Numbered from the stretch's first letter, positions 43,307 to 51,935 are shown. The stretch: 64,000 nt of DNA from Devosia riboflavina (GCF_000743575.1 NZ_JQGC01000014.1:35105-99104); one strand, 5' to 3'. Made by a program: numbers and translations. Notes: generated from the letters alone by a model not told the origin.

Positions 43307-45730
43307 CTACTTCCGCAGTTCGCCGCCGGTCGTCTTGGTCACGGCCGTAACAATCGCCGATGACACCTTTTCGATATCTTCATCGGTCAGCGTACGGTCG
43401 CGCGGCTGCAGGGTTACTTCGATGGCTACGGACTTCTTGCCTTCGCCGACGTGCACGCCTTCAAAGACGTCGAAAATGCCGACATCAGTGATGAGCGCCT
43501 TGTCCGCACCCTTGGCCGCCCGCAGGATCGTCGCCGCCGCCACGCCCTTGTCCATGACAAAGGCAAAGTCGCGAGACACTGGCTGGAACTGGCTGAGATC
43601 AATCGCCGGCTTGGTTTTCGTCGCCTTCTTGCGCGCTTCCGGCAGGGCATCGAGGTCGATTTCGAAGGCTGCAACCGGCCCCGAAATATCGAGCTCCGCC
43701 GCCAGCGCCGGATGCAGCTCGCCGAACCAGCCGAGCGTCACCTTGGGCCCCAGCGCAAAGCGCCCGCCACGACCCGGATGGCTCCAATTTGCCGCTTCCG
43801 GCAGCACCTGCACCTTGTCGATATCGACGCCAAGCGCATCGAGCACCGCAGCAAGATCAGCCTTGGCATCCCAGACGGAAACCACCTCGGCCTTACCCGA
43901 CCAGTGGCGACCTGCGCCGTCGACCTTGGCCGTGCCCGTACGCACACCCGAAGCATAGGTGTGCTGGCCTTCCGGCTTGTCGGAAAGGAAAATCTGCCCA
44001 ACTTCGAAGAGGCTCACATCGGCAAAGCCGCGATTGGCATTGCGCCGCGCACCAGCCAGCAGGCCCGGCAGCAGCGACGGCCGCATGTCGGTCATGTCAG
44101 AGGCAATCGCATTGGCAAGCTGACGATCTTCCGTACCGCCGCCGAAGCGCGTGGCTTCATCATGCGAAATGAACGACCAGGTTACAGCCTCATCGAGGCC
44201 GCGCGACGCCAGAACGCGACGCGCAATACGACGACGGTTCTGGATGGTGGTCAGAATGCGCGGCGCAACGTGGTTGAGACGCGCCAGCGGCTCCACCGGC
44301 ACATTGTCAACGCCCACCATACGCATGACCTCTTCAACGAGGTCAGCCTTCTGGGTGACGTCCGGGCGCCAGCTCGGCACTTTTACCGTGCGCTTGTCTC
44401 CCGAACCCTCGGCCACAAAGCCAAGCGCCAAGAGAATCGCTTCGATCTTTTCTGCAGAGACTTCGAGGCCGGTCAGACGACGGACTTCGCCAAGCGGGAA
44501 TTCCACCGTCGTATTGGCGAAAACGTCCTCGCCCGAAATGGCGGGTTCTGCCGGCTCACCACCGCAAAGCTCCAGCACCAGGCGCGTCGCCAGTTCCATG
44601 CCCGGCTCGGTCAGCGCCGGATCAACCGAACGCTCCAGACGATAGCGCGCATCCGAAACAATGCCGGTCTTGCGGCCGGTGCGCGCGATAAGCTCCGGGT
44701 CCCAGCTCGCGCATTCCATGAAAATGTTCGTCGTCTCGTCGGTCACACCCGAGCGAATGCCGCCCATGATGCCGCCGAGGCAGAGCGGGCCCTTGTCGTC
44801 GGCGATAACAGTCATGGTCTCGTCGAGCGTATAGACCTTGTTGTCGAGCGCATCGAACTCTTCGCCGCGCGCATTGCGCAGCACCATCGTGCCCTCGACC
44901 TTGTCGGCGTCATAGGCATGCAGCGGCCGGCCCCAGCCGAGCGAAACGAGGTTCGTGATATCGACGATGGTGTTGATCGGACGGAGGCCGACGGCCCGCA
45001 GGCGCGCCTGCAGCCAGTCCGGCGACGGCCCGTTCTTCACATTGGCGATATACCGGCCAGCAAACTTGCGGATCGCCTTGGGCTCATCGCCCGAAAACTG
45101 CTGCGGCAGGGGCGCAATCGGGCTTTTGCCCTTCGACGGCACCGGCGAAAAATCGGTCTTCTTCAACGTGCCCAAGCCAAACGCGGCAAGGTCTCGCGCT
45201 ACGCCATAGACACCGGTCGCGTCGCCGCGGTTCGGCGTAATGGAGATGTCGAAGACCACGCCATTGATGCCGGCATAGTCGACATATTTTTGGCCAATCG
45301 GCGCATCGTCGGGCAGGGTGATGATGCCGTCATGGTCATTGGAAAGCTGCAGTTCGGCCGCCGAGCACAGCATGCCGTTCGACGGCGCACCGCGGATGAC
45401 GACGCCGCCCTTCAGTTCAAAATCCTTGCCCGGAATGTAGGTGCCGGGAAAAGCGAAGACGCTCTTCATGCCGGTCTTCACATTCGGCGCGCCGCAAACA
45501 ACGTCGATCAGTTCGCCGGTGCCGGCATCCACCTTGCAGATATTGAGGTGGTCGGAATTGGGATGGGATTTTGCTTCCACCACATGGGCAATGACGAACT
45601 TTTCGAGCGCCTTGCCCTGGCTTTCAATGCCTTCCACCTCAAGGCCGATCATGGTCAGCGCCTTGCCGATCTCTTCGGTCGAGGCCGTGGTCTCGAGATG
45701 TTCCTTGAGCCAATCAAGCGTGAATTTCAT
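43307..45730 (-). CDS. pheT: Phenylalanine--tRNA ligase beta subunit
   Basis: 807 residues. Order of domains: EMAP/tRNA-binding-like domain (about 40-150, VCGAPNVKTGMKSVFAFPG), B3/4 editing domain, B5 domain and the C-terminal anticodon-binding (FDX-ACB) domain with DFAFVMDKGVAAATI. It forms the alpha2-beta2 synthetase with PheS. The gene starts 11 bp after an ASCH-exonuclease gene that separates it from pheS. Confidence 0.98.
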   Translation of the reverse strand: MKFTLDWLKEHLETTASTEEIGKALTMIGLEVEGIESQGKALEKFVIAHVVEAKSHPNSDHLNICKVDAGTGELIDVVCGAPNVKTGMKSVFAFPGTYIPGKDFELKGGVVIRGAPSNGMLCSAAELQLSNDHDGIITLPDDAPIGQKYVDYAGINGVVFDISITPNRGDATGVYGVARDLAAFGLGTLKKTDFSPVPSKGKSPIAPLPQQFSGDEPKAIRKFAGRYIANVKNGPSPDWLQARLRAVGLRPINTIVDITNLVSLGWGRPLHAYDADKVEGTMVLRNARGEEFDALDNKVYTLDETMTVIADDKGPLCLGGIMGGIRSGVTDETTNIFMECASWDPELIARTGRKTGIVSDARYRLERSVDPALTEPGMELATRLVLELCGGEPAEPAISGEDVFANTTVEFPLGEVRRLTGLEVSAEKIEAILLALGFVAEGSGDKRTVKVPSWRPDVTQKADLVEEVMRMVGVDNVPVEPLARLNHVAPRILTTIQNRRRIARRVLASRGLDEAVTWSFISHDEATRFGGGTEDRQLANAIASDMTDMRPSLLPGLLAGARRNANRGFADVSLFEVGQIFLSDKPEGQHTYASGVRTGTAKVDGAGRHWSGKAEVVSVWDAKADLAAVLDALGVDIDKVQVLPEAANWSHPGRGGRFALGPKVTLGWFGELHPALAAELDISGPVAAFEIDLDALPEARKKATKTKPAIDLSQFQPVSRDFAFVMDKGVAAATILRAAKGADKALITDVGIFDVFEGVHVGEGKKSVAIEVTLQPRDRTLTDEDIEKVSSAIVTAVTKTTGGELRK

Positions 45731-45741
45731 GTTTTTGGACC

Positions 45742-46785
45742 TTAGCGGAAGTCACTCTTGCTGCCGCTAATCGGCGGCAGCGCGGACGAAAGTTGAAAGA
45801 GTTCGACGAGCACATTGGCAAAGCCGCGGGCGTCGTCGATGGCTCGGTGGGTGTGGGGGATATGGCCGTAAAATTCGGCCGGCAGCTTGCTCATGCCCCA
45901 ATCGAGATAGGGCGCGCCGCGCAGCGTTCCGGCCATGGTGTAGAGGCAGACGCCGCCACCGCGAAAAATCTGCCGGCCCTTGAAGGGACCGCTCAGCGCC
46001 CGCGTGCCGGCATATTCATCGAGATAGTGGTCCATCCAGAGACCATCGAAAATCATCGGTGCGGCGACAAAAACCTTGGGACCGGGCAGGCTTTCCACCC
46101 AGTCGGCAAAGCGCGGCATGACAATGGCAGGGTCCTCGGCGCCCTCGGTCGCCGCCTTCCAGGCCTCGGGCTGGGTCTTCCACCAGTCCATGGTCATTTC
46201 GTTCTGCGTGCGGTCGGCCTTGGGCTTTAGCACCGCTTCAAACTCGCCATGCCGCGTGCCGTCAGCTTCGATAGCCACCGAAGCAAAACTCAGCATGGAA
46301 TTGTGCAGCGGCGTCGGCCCATCGGATTCGATATCGGTGACGATGAAGATCGCTTTTGCCACGCGATTATAGAGATCGCGGCCGGCCGGCAGCACAGTCA
46401 CCAGCCGGAATTTTTCACATACAAGCTGCATGTCTGGCGCAAAGCCGCCATTGCGCGAGAAATAGGCCTCGTGCTCGTGGCGCCACTTCGCATAGGGACC
46501 TTCGCCTTCAAGATCGGTGAAGCTGGGGTCGACGGCATCGAAGGCCACGATCTCGATCGATAGCGTCTCGATCACCGCCGCCGGTTCACCCGCGCCGTTG
46601 AGGACGACATCGCGCCGCCCGACAACGGGCATGGCTTCCTTGCCCTCTTCATAGTCGCGCAGCGCCCCGCAAGTCGCGGTTTTCCTGCCGGCGAGCATCA
46701 GGCCAAGCAATTCCTCGTTCAGCTCCGGCGAGTCGCCGAAGCTGAAGGTTATGGCATTGGCATATTCGGGCGGGAGCGCGGCCAT
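45742..46785 (-). CDS. ASCH domain - DEDDh 3'-5' exonuclease fusion protein
   Basis: 347 residues. Residues about 10-130 form an ASCH domain of the YhfF-like kind (FSFGDSPELNEELLGLMLAG, then TATCGALRDYE and PYAKWRHEHEAYF). Residues about 145-330 form a DEDDh exonuclease: Asp151 and Glu153 in TDIESDG, Asp248 in APMIFDGLW, His313 and Asp318 in HRAIDDA. All four metal ligands and the catalytic histidine are present, so the nuclease should be active. The gene is 6 bp after pheS and 11 bp before pheT, thus cotranscribed with the tRNA synthetase. ASCH domains resemble PUA domains and bind RNA; some members hydrolyse modified nucleosides. An RNA-quality or tRNA-end processing role is an inference. 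Confidence 0.88.
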   Translation of the reverse strand: MAALPPEYANAITFSFGDSPELNEELLGLMLAGRKTATCGALRDYEEGKEAMPVVGRRDVVLNGAGEPAAVIETLSIEIVAFDAVDPSFTDLEGEGPYAKWRHEHEAYFSRNGGFAPDMQLVCEKFRLVTVLPAGRDLYNRVAKAIFIVTDIESDGPTPLHNSMLSFASVAIEADGTRHGEFEAVLKPKADRTQNEMTMDWWKTQPEAWKAATEGAEDPAIVMPRFADWVESLPGPKVFVAAPMIFDGLWMDHYLDEYAGTRALSGPFKGRQIFRGGGVCLYTMAGTLRGAPYLDWGMSKLPAEFYGHIPHTHRAIDDARGFANVLVELFQLSSALPPISGSKSDFR

Positions 46786-46791
46786 CTCAGC

Positions 46792-47922
46792 TTAGCTCGA
46801 AAGCCCACCAAACAGCGTCGGCAGATCGAGCGGGCGGAACCCGTAGTGCTCGATCCAGCGCTGGTCGGCATCGAAGAAGGCGCGGAGATCAGGCATGCCG
46901 TATTTCAGCATGGCGAGGCGGTCGATGCCCATGCCCCAGGCAAAGCCCTGATAGACATCGGGATCGAGGCCGGCATTGCGCAGCACATTGGGATGCACCA
47001 TGCCGCAACCCAGAATTTCGAGCCAGTCATTGCCTTCGCCGATCTTCACTTCGCTCCCAGAGCGATCGCACTGCACGTCGACTTCCATCGACGGCTCGGT
47101 GAAGGGGAAAAAGCTCGGGCGGAAGCGCAGGGTAACAGAAGGCACTTCGAAGAAGGCTTTCAAAAACTCTTCGAGCACCCAGCGGAGCTGGCCGATATGC
47201 GAATCCTTGTCGATGACGAGGCCTTCCACTTGGTGGAACATCGGCGTGTGCGTCTGGTCGCTATCATTGCGATAGGTGCGGCCGGGCATGACGACGCGGA
47301 TCGGCGGATCCTGCGACGGGGTCAGATAAGACGCAGCCGGTTTTTCATTGGTCTTCTGCATGACGCGCACCTGCACGGGCGACGTATGCGTGCGCAAAAC
47401 CTTCTTCATCCCATCCGGGCCTGGCTTCATGAAGAAGGTGTCGTGCATTTCGCGCGCCGGGTGACCTTCCGGAAAATTCAGCGCGGTAAAGTTGAAATAA
47501 TCGGTCTCGATATCGGGCCCTTCGGCAATGGCAAAACCCATGTCCGAGAAAATGGCGGTGATTTCGTCGATGGTCTGCGAAATCGGATGGATGCGGCCCT
47601 TGGCGGTCGGCGCCGGCGGCAGCGGCAGGGTCACGTCGACCGTTTCGGCCTTCAGCCGGGCTTCGAGCGCTGCGCCCTTCAATTCGGTGCTGCGCGCTTC
47701 GATGAGGCCGGCAATATCGTTCTTGAGGCCGTTGATCACCGGCCCCGCGCTCTTTCTTTCGTCTGCTGCCATGGAGCCCAGCGTGCCGAGCAGGGCCGAG
47801 ACCGAACCTTTTTTACCCAGGGCCGAAACGCGAACAGTATCGAGCGCAGCTTCATTGTCCGCGCCGGCAATGGCCGCGGTCAGTTCCGAGCGCAGGGTCT
47901 CGATTTGATTTTCAAGCGACAT
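46792..47922 (-). CDS. pheS: Phenylalanine--tRNA ligase alpha subunit
   Basis: 376 residues. N-terminal coiled coil (about 1-85) for tRNA contact, then the class II catalytic core with motif 2 in [22 protein letters not shown] and motif 3 in [14 protein letters not shown]. Downstream of rpmI-rplT as in many bacteria, and followed by the ASCH-exonuclease gene before pheT. A hairpin with a T-run lies between rplT and pheS. Confidence 0.98.
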   Translation of the reverse strand: MSLENQIETLRSELTAAIAGADNEAALDTVRVSALGKKGSVSALLGTLGSMAADERKSAGPVINGLKNDIAGLIEARSTELKGAALEARLKAETVDVTLPLPPAPTAKGRIHPISQTIDEITAIFSDMGFAIAEGPDIETDYFNFTALNFPEGHPAREMHDTFFMKPGPDGMKKVLRTHTSPVQVRVMQKTNEKPAASYLTPSQDPPIRVVMPGRTYRNDSDQTHTPMFHQVEGLVIDKDSHIGQLRWVLEEFLKAFFEVPSVTLRFRPSFFPFTEPSMEVDVQCDRSGSEVKIGEGNDWLEILGCGMVHPNVLRNAGLDPDVYQGFAWGMGIDRLAMLKYGMPDLRAFFDADQRWIEHYGFRPLDLPTLFGGLSS

Positions 47923-47965
47923 TCGGAGCTCTCAGTAGAATTTTCAGGGGCGGTTAGAGCAAACA

Positions 47966-48016
47966 AAAACGCCCCGCGCCAGCCCCTTTCGGGGTGGCGC
48001 AAGGCGCAATTTTTGA
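47966..48016 (-). terminator. Terminator or attenuator between rplT and pheS
   Basis: On the minus strand the hairpin CGCCACCCC-GAAA-GGGGCTGGCG, extended by outer GC pairs, ends with GTTTTTG. It can end the rpmI-rplT transcript or act as a partial attenuator for pheS. I find no Phe-rich leader peptide, so PheL-type attenuation is not supported. Confidence 0.75.
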
Positions 48017-48037
48017 CCTCAACGAGGTGGGGTTAGC

Positions 48038-48439
48038 TTAGGCGGTAACGCGGGCGTGGGTAACAGTGTCCACGCTTGCGAGATAAGCCAGAGCTGCCTT
48101 GGCCTTGGTGACCAGGGCGCCGAACGCTTCGGGCTGGGTGATCGCGAGATCGGACAGCACCTTGCGGTCGACGGCAACCTCAGCCTTGCTGAGGCCGTCG
48201 ATAAATCGGTTGTAGGTCAGGCCGTGTTCGCGGACGGCAGCGTTGATACGCTGGATCCAGAGAGCGCGGAAGTTGCGCTTCTTGACGCGACGATCGCGAT
48301 ACGCGTACTGGCCGGCCTTTTCGACGGCCTGCTTGGCGATACGGATCGTAGACTTACGACGGCCATAATAGCCCTCGGCGGCCTTCAAGACCTTCTTGTG
48401 ACGGGCGTGGGCGGTTACGCCTCTTTTTACGCGTGCCAT
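48038..48439 (-). CDS. rplT: 50S ribosomal protein L20
   Basis: 133 residues; the conserved N-terminal basic region ([19 protein letters not shown]) and [22 protein letters not shown] are clear. Somewhat longer than the 117-120 residue norm through a C-terminal tail ([19 protein letters not shown]), as in other alphaproteobacteria. L20 is needed for early 50S assembly and represses its own operon in E. coli. Confidence 0.98.
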   Translation of the reverse strand: MARVKRGVTAHARHKKVLKAAEGYYGRRKSTIRIAKQAVEKAGQYAYRDRRVKKRNFRALWIQRINAAVREHGLTYNRFIDGLSKAEVAVDRKVLSDLAITQPEAFGALVTKAKAALAYLASVDTVTHARVTA

Positions 48440-48458
48440 GTTTTAGTGTCCTTCCAGC

Positions 48459-48659
48459 TTAGCGGTTGTACGGCATGTACCACTTAACCAGACCCTCGTC
48501 GCCCTTGGACAGGATCTTGGTGCCGCGGTTGGTGCGGATGTACTTGGCGTTGTGGCTGATCAGGCGGTGACGCTTGCCGGCAACGCCGGCCTTCACCTTA
48601 CCCGAGGCGGTGAAGCTGAAACGCTTCTTGGCGCCGGACTTGGTCTTCATCTTGGGCAT
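48459..48659 (-). CDS. rpmI: 50S ribosomal protein L35
   Basis: 66 residues from ATG 48659 (AAGGACC upstream): [14 protein letters not shown] start and the conserved [13 protein letters not shown]. An in-frame extension to 48722 is not protein-like. First gene of rpmI-rplT; infC is not adjacent, unlike in E. coli. Confidence 0.98.
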   Translation of the reverse strand: MPKMKTKSGAKKRFSFTASGKVKAGVAGKRHRLISHNAKYIRTNRGTKILSKGDEGLVKWYMPYNR

Positions 48660-48686
48660 TTTGCGGGTCCTTATTGGTCTTAAACA

Positions 48687-48746
48687 GGCTCTTGCGAGCC
48701 CGTCGCTTTCAAAGACCGCCACGGCATGCCTTTTGGCCGGGCGGTC
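48687..48746 (-). promoter_or_regulatory. rpmI leader hairpins
   Basis: Two stems are visible upstream of rpmI on the minus strand: GACCGCC/GGCGGTC (48746-48740 with 48720-48714) and GGCTC-GCAA-GAGCC (48700-48687). A structured leader fits autogenous control by L20 or L35, but no known motif is recognised. Confidence 0.35.
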
Positions 48747-48799
48747 CGGAGATGGCGCTCTATAGGGGGAACGGGGCGGAAAGGCAAGGCCTCAGAGAT

Positions 48800-49651
48800 T
48801 TACGCCCGTGCCGCTTTCAGCATGGGTTCGATGTGATTTTCAAAGAGTAGGCCGGGCTCTTCCCTCAGCGCTGCCCCATAGGCCGCCTCGGCCGCCAGCG
48901 ACACGCGCAGGAACCGTGCGACGCCCGCCACATCAACCGCCGAAAGCCCATAAAAACCGGCTTCGAGCCGCCGCAAAATTTCGGTCTTCGACGCAATCAT
49001 CCCCGCCGCCACATCCTTGCCATTGCTCATCGAGCCATCGCGCTTGATGTAGTCATGGAGCGGCGTACCGAGATGCATGGAGAGCGGCGCCTTGCCATAG
49101 AGCTGCAGCAGCAGTTCCAGATCGGTCATATTGCTCAGTGTCGGGTCATAGCGAGCATCGGTCTTGGTCCGATCCCAGACCACCATGGAATCCATAGATA
49201 GGCTCACCCATTTGTGCTCGCCCGGGGTCAGTTCCCGATCCGGTCCATCCCCGACATAGCGCAGGTGATCAAATTCCATGGTCATGACATCGAGCGCCGT
49301 CGTCACGATCGCGTGGTTTTCGAGCGCCGCCACCGCCTGTTCCAGCTTTTGCACTTTCAGGCGATCGTCGGCATCGAGAATGGCGACATAGGGCACGGTC
49401 AACTGTTCCAGCGCCACGTTGCGCGTCCGCGAGGCACCAGTGCCTGTGCCGCCGCTGGTCATGAAAACCTGCCGCTCGTCGCGCAATCCCTGCCCATCGA
49501 GAAAGGCCGCGTAATCAAAACCATCATCGGCAATGATAAAATGCTGCCAGTCCGCATGGGTCTGGGTGAGAACGCTTTGCACCGTGGTGGGGAGCGTGTC
49601 CTGGGCCCGAAAGGCGGGGGTGATGACGGCGACGGTTTTCGACTGGGTCAT
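48800..49651 (-). CDS. Glycosyltransferase family 2 protein
   Basis: 283 residues. The GT-A nucleotide-binding start (VAVITPAFRAQDTLPTTVQS) and acidic motifs IIADDGFDY and VAILDADDRL identify GT2. The acceptor is unknown, and no membrane segments are seen, so the enzyme is cytoplasmic or peripheral. Divergent from hsp20 with 116 bp between. No polysaccharide genes are adjacent. Confidence 0.9.
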   Translation of the reverse strand: MTQSKTVAVITPAFRAQDTLPTTVQSVLTQTHADWQHFIIADDGFDYAAFLDGQGLRDERQVFMTSGGTGTGASRTRNVALEQLTVPYVAILDADDRLKVQKLEQAVAALENHAIVTTALDVMTMEFDHLRYVGDGPDRELTPGEHKWVSLSMDSMVVWDRTKTDARYDPTLSNMTDLELLLQLYGKAPLSMHLGTPLHDYIKRDGSMSNGKDVAAGMIASKTEILRRLEAGFYGLSAVDVAGVARFLRVSLAAEAAYGAALREEPGLLFENHIEPMLKAARA

Positions 49652-49665
49652 GAAAGCCCCTCAGG

Positions 49666-49694
49666 CTTGAACAGGCAGGCCATAGGACCCATAT
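49666..49694 (+). promoter_or_regulatory. RpoH (sigma-32)-type promoter of hsp20
   Basis: CTTGA (49666-49670) and CCCATAT (49688-49694) with 18 nt between CTTG and CCCATAT, close to the alphaproteobacterial heat-shock consensus (CTTG-N17/18-CYTAT). The transcript start would be near 49701. Confidence 0.6.
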
Positions 49695-49700
49695 CTGCGT

Positions 49701-49767
49701 CAGCCTGTCGATGCCAGAACTTTGGGTCGACAGTATTCGTTGCTTGCTTGAAACAAGGACGGCGTAG
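49701..49767 (+). ncRNA. ROSE-like RNA thermometer in the hsp20 leader
   Basis: The leader begins with a stem CTGTCGA/TCGACAG (49705-49711 and 49727-49733) and ends with a hairpin in which TTGCTTG (49744-49750) pairs with CAAGGA (49754-49759), masking the Shine-Dalgarno site. The pairing leaves one bulged G opposite the AGG region, the hallmark of ROSE elements known in rhizobial small heat-shock genes. Melting at high temperature would free AAGGA, 8 nt before the ATG. Confidence 0.7.
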
Positions 49768-50187
49768 ATGTCGCGTATATCGGTCTTTTCCGCTCCTTTT
49801 CTCCTCGGCTTCGACAGCTTTGAGGAAAGGATCGATCGGCTTGCCCGGTCTGCGGACGGCTACCCCCCTTACAATATCGAGCGCACCGTCGGCGAAGACG
49901 GGTCGGAACGCTTCATCATCTCCATCGCCGTTGCCGGATTTTCCGAATCCGAACTCGAAGTGATGAACGAAGACAACCAGCTCAATGTTCGCGGAAAGCA
50001 GAAGGATGAGCCGGGGCGGGAATTCCTGCACCGGGGAATTGCCGCCAGGCAATTCCAGCGCACCTTCCTCCTTGCCGATGGAATGATCGTGAAAGATGCA
50101 ACTTTGAGCCATGGCATGCTCGTTATTGCTCTTGAGCGTCCTCGCGCGCCCAAGCTTGCCCGCCGTATCGACATTCGCTCGCTGTAA
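49768..50187 (+). CDS. Small heat shock protein, Hsp20/IbpA type
   Basis: 139 residues; alpha-crystallin domain at about 35-125 with PPYNIERTVGEDGSERFIIS and the RGIAARQFQRTFLLADGM segment, ending in a short tail. It binds unfolding proteins during heat stress. An RpoH-like promoter and a ROSE-like thermometer lie upstream. It is followed by a DUF1150 gene after 17 bp, the conserved rhizobial pair. Confidence 0.95.
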   Translation: MSRISVFSAPFLLGFDSFEERIDRLARSADGYPPYNIERTVGEDGSERFIISIAVAGFSESELEVMNEDNQLNVRGKQKDEPGREFLHRGIAARQFQRTFLLADGMIVKDATLSHGMLVIALERPRAPKLARRIDIRSL

Positions 50188-50204
50188 AGGAAAGGGCCAA
50201 AAAA

Positions 50205-50489
50205 ATGATGGATAGACGCAATACCGACGCCGTTCCTGCCGATGTGCACCCGCTTCGGGACCTGACCGAAGCCCAGTTCGCTGCCCTGGGGGGCAGTGCC
50301 GTGGCCTATATCAAGCCGGTTTCCGGTCTCGTGCTGTCGCACATGATCCACGACGCAGAATTCAACGATGCCGAGCTCTACCAGCTCGTCATGTCGGCCG
50401 ATGGCACGCCGCTGATGGTTGCCGATACAGCCGATGCCGTAGCCGAATGGCTCGGCGACAAGAATCTGGGGCTTGCCACTCTCCACTAG
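50205..50489 (+). CDS. DUF1150 family protein
   Basis: 94 residues; the family-typical YIKPVSG and PLMVADTADAVAEW are present. DUF1150 genes regularly follow hsp20 in Rhizobiales, and the gene here is 17 bp downstream, so it is probably heat-induced with it. Function unknown. Start at ATG 50205 or 50208. Confidence 0.9.
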   Translation: MMDRRNTDAVPADVHPLRDLTEAQFAALGGSAVAYIKPVSGLVLSHMIHDAEFNDAELYQLVMSADGTPLMVADTADAVAEWLGDKNLGLATLH

Positions 50490-50509
50490 GGTCGGCCCAA
50501 GCCAAAAGA

Positions 50510-50544
50510 AAAACCCCGCGGATCAGGTCGATCCGCGGGGTTTT
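50510..50544. terminator. Bidirectional terminator between DUF1150 and ptsN
   Basis: Perfect stem AAAACCCCGCGGATC / GATCCGCGGGGTTTT with a 5-nt loop, flanked by A and T runs on both sides. It serves the convergent hsp20-DUF1150 and ptsN transcripts. Confidence 0.95.
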
Positions 50545-50564
50545 CAATTTCGGTAGCCTGCGCC

Positions 50565-51032
50565 TCAGGCGGCGCAGGAATCTTCAAGCGGCGTCGTCAG
50601 CAGCGCATAGAGACGCTTCACGTCGGTTTCCCGCCGCAACTGGTCGATCACGCTTTCCGTGCGCAGGAGCCGCGCGACGCGCGACAGAGCCTTCAAATGA
50701 TCGGCACCGGCGCCGACAGGCGCGAGCAGCATGATCACCACATCGACCGGCTGGTCATCGACGGCGTCGAAGTCGATGGGCGTATCGAGCCGCGCGAAAA
50801 CGGCCGTTACGCCCTTGAGACCATTGAGCTTCCCATGGGGAATGGCAATGCCGTTCCCGAGGCCGGTCGACCCCAATTCCTCGCGGCCGGCAATGGCCGC
50901 AAGGATATCGTTCTGGTCCTTGCCGGTGATCTCGGAAGCCTTTTTGGACAAGATGTCAAACAGCTGGCGCTTCGAGGTGACACCCGTACAGTCAAGTACG
51001 GCTTCCTCTGCCAGAATGTCAGCCAATTCCAT
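50565..51032 (-). CDS. ptsN: PTS IIA-like nitrogen regulatory protein PtsN
   Basis: 155 residues; the phosphorylated histidine is His66 in GIAIPHGKL. It receives phosphate from the nitrogen PTS (PtsP-PtsO) and modulates potassium, nitrogen and stress functions. It is downstream of hpf and rpoN on the same strand, the conserved rpoN-hpf-ptsN order. No transport PTS genes are seen. Confidence 0.97.
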   Translation of the reverse strand: MELADILAEEAVLDCTGVTSKRQLFDILSKKASEITGKDQNDILAAIAGREELGSTGLGNGIAIPHGKLNGLKGVTAVFARLDTPIDFDAVDDQPVDVVIMLLAPVGAGADHLKALSRVARLLRTESVIDQLRRETDVKRLYALLTTPLEDSCAA

Positions 51033-51080
51033 TAGTCTGCCTTGGGCTCTACTTCAGCTTTTCTACGGCAGTCGGGCTTA

Positions 51081-51650
51081 TCAATTTGCCCCGAGAGCGG
51101 GATCAATCCAGCCTATATTGCCGTCCGCGCGGCGGTAGACCACATTCAGGCCGCCATGTCCAGCGTGGCGGAACATCACAACATTCTGACCCGAGAGGTC
51201 GAGCTCCATTACGGCCTCCTCGACGCTCATCTGGCGGAGGTTCTTGGTGGTCTCGGCAACCACGGGCGGAGCATAGTCCTCGTCGAGCTCGTCGAAGTCG
51301 TCCGAAGCCCCGAAAACGGTGTATTGCGCCGTGACGCCATCAGCGCCATTGCCCTTGCGGTGCTGCTTGAGCTTGCGGTTGTAACGCCGCAGACGCTTTT
51401 CGATATTGAGCGCCATGACTTCGAAGGCCGAGGTCGCGTCGCCCCCCTGGGCGCTGGCCTGCAGCGTCGCGCCGGAATCGAGGTGGACAACGCAATCGGC
51501 ACGGAAGCCGATGCCGTCTGGAGTGAGGGTCAGATGGCCGTCATAGCCGCCGTCGAAATACTTTCCGACAACGGTGGAAAAGTGATCCTCCGCTTTACCG
51601 CGCAGAGCATCGCCAACATCCATGTTCTTTCCCGAAACGCGCAAGGCCAT
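51081..51650 (-). CDS. hpf: Ribosome hibernation promoting factor, long form
   Basis: 189 residues from ATG 51650 (GGAAGAAGCT upstream). The N-terminal ribosome-binding domain (MALRVSGKNMDVGDALRGK) and a C-terminal dimerisation domain (RQMSVEEAVMELDLSGQNVV) joined by an acidic linker make the long form that forms 100S dimers. Between rpoN and ptsN; transcribed with them. Confidence 0.95.
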   Translation of the reverse strand: MALRVSGKNMDVGDALRGKAEDHFSTVVGKYFDGGYDGHLTLTPDGIGFRADCVVHLDSGATLQASAQGGDATSAFEVMALNIEKRLRRYNRKLKQHRKGNGADGVTAQYTVFGASDDFDELDEDYAPPVVAETTKNLRQMSVEEAVMELDLSGQNVVMFRHAGHGGLNVVYRRADGNIGWIDPALGAN

Positions 51651-51728
51651 AGCTTCTTCTTCCTTTCGGTCGTGTGTTCGACGCAAGAGGTCCCGAAGCC
51701 GATCTCCCGACATCCGGGTTCCTGCCTA

Positions 51729-51756
51729 CTGTCACCACCATCATGTGGGGTGACAG
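51729..51756 (-). promoter_or_regulatory. Hairpin in the rpoN-hpf gap
   Basis: Perfect 8-bp stem CTGTCACC / GGTGACAG with a 12-nt loop, 79 bp upstream of hpf in a 285-bp gap. It has no T-run, so a leader or operator element is more likely than a terminator. Confidence 0.4.
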
Positions 51757-51935
51757 ACATGAGGATGCTAGACCCAGGAGGGAAGAGGGGCAATCCGCAT
51801 CATGCCCGGCATGTCCAAATGAGAGGGTGACAGGGGGAAAGAGCTGGAATAGCCTTCCCACCGCAGATTCAGCGCAGTTTTTGCTGCCGCCATCGGCGCG
51901 GCGGGACGAAGTGACGCAGCATCGCCGAGACCGTC

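Noticed and set aside
43451..45745. 764-codon open frame on the plus strand opposite pheT
   Set aside because: It is the mirror frame of a GC-rich real gene; the predicted protein is Arg/His-rich with no recognisable domain, and pheT is certain.
47940..48030. Phe leader peptide (pheM/pheL-like) before pheS
   Set aside because: The only small frame in the gap has a single Phe codon and a TTG start; no run of Phe codons is present.
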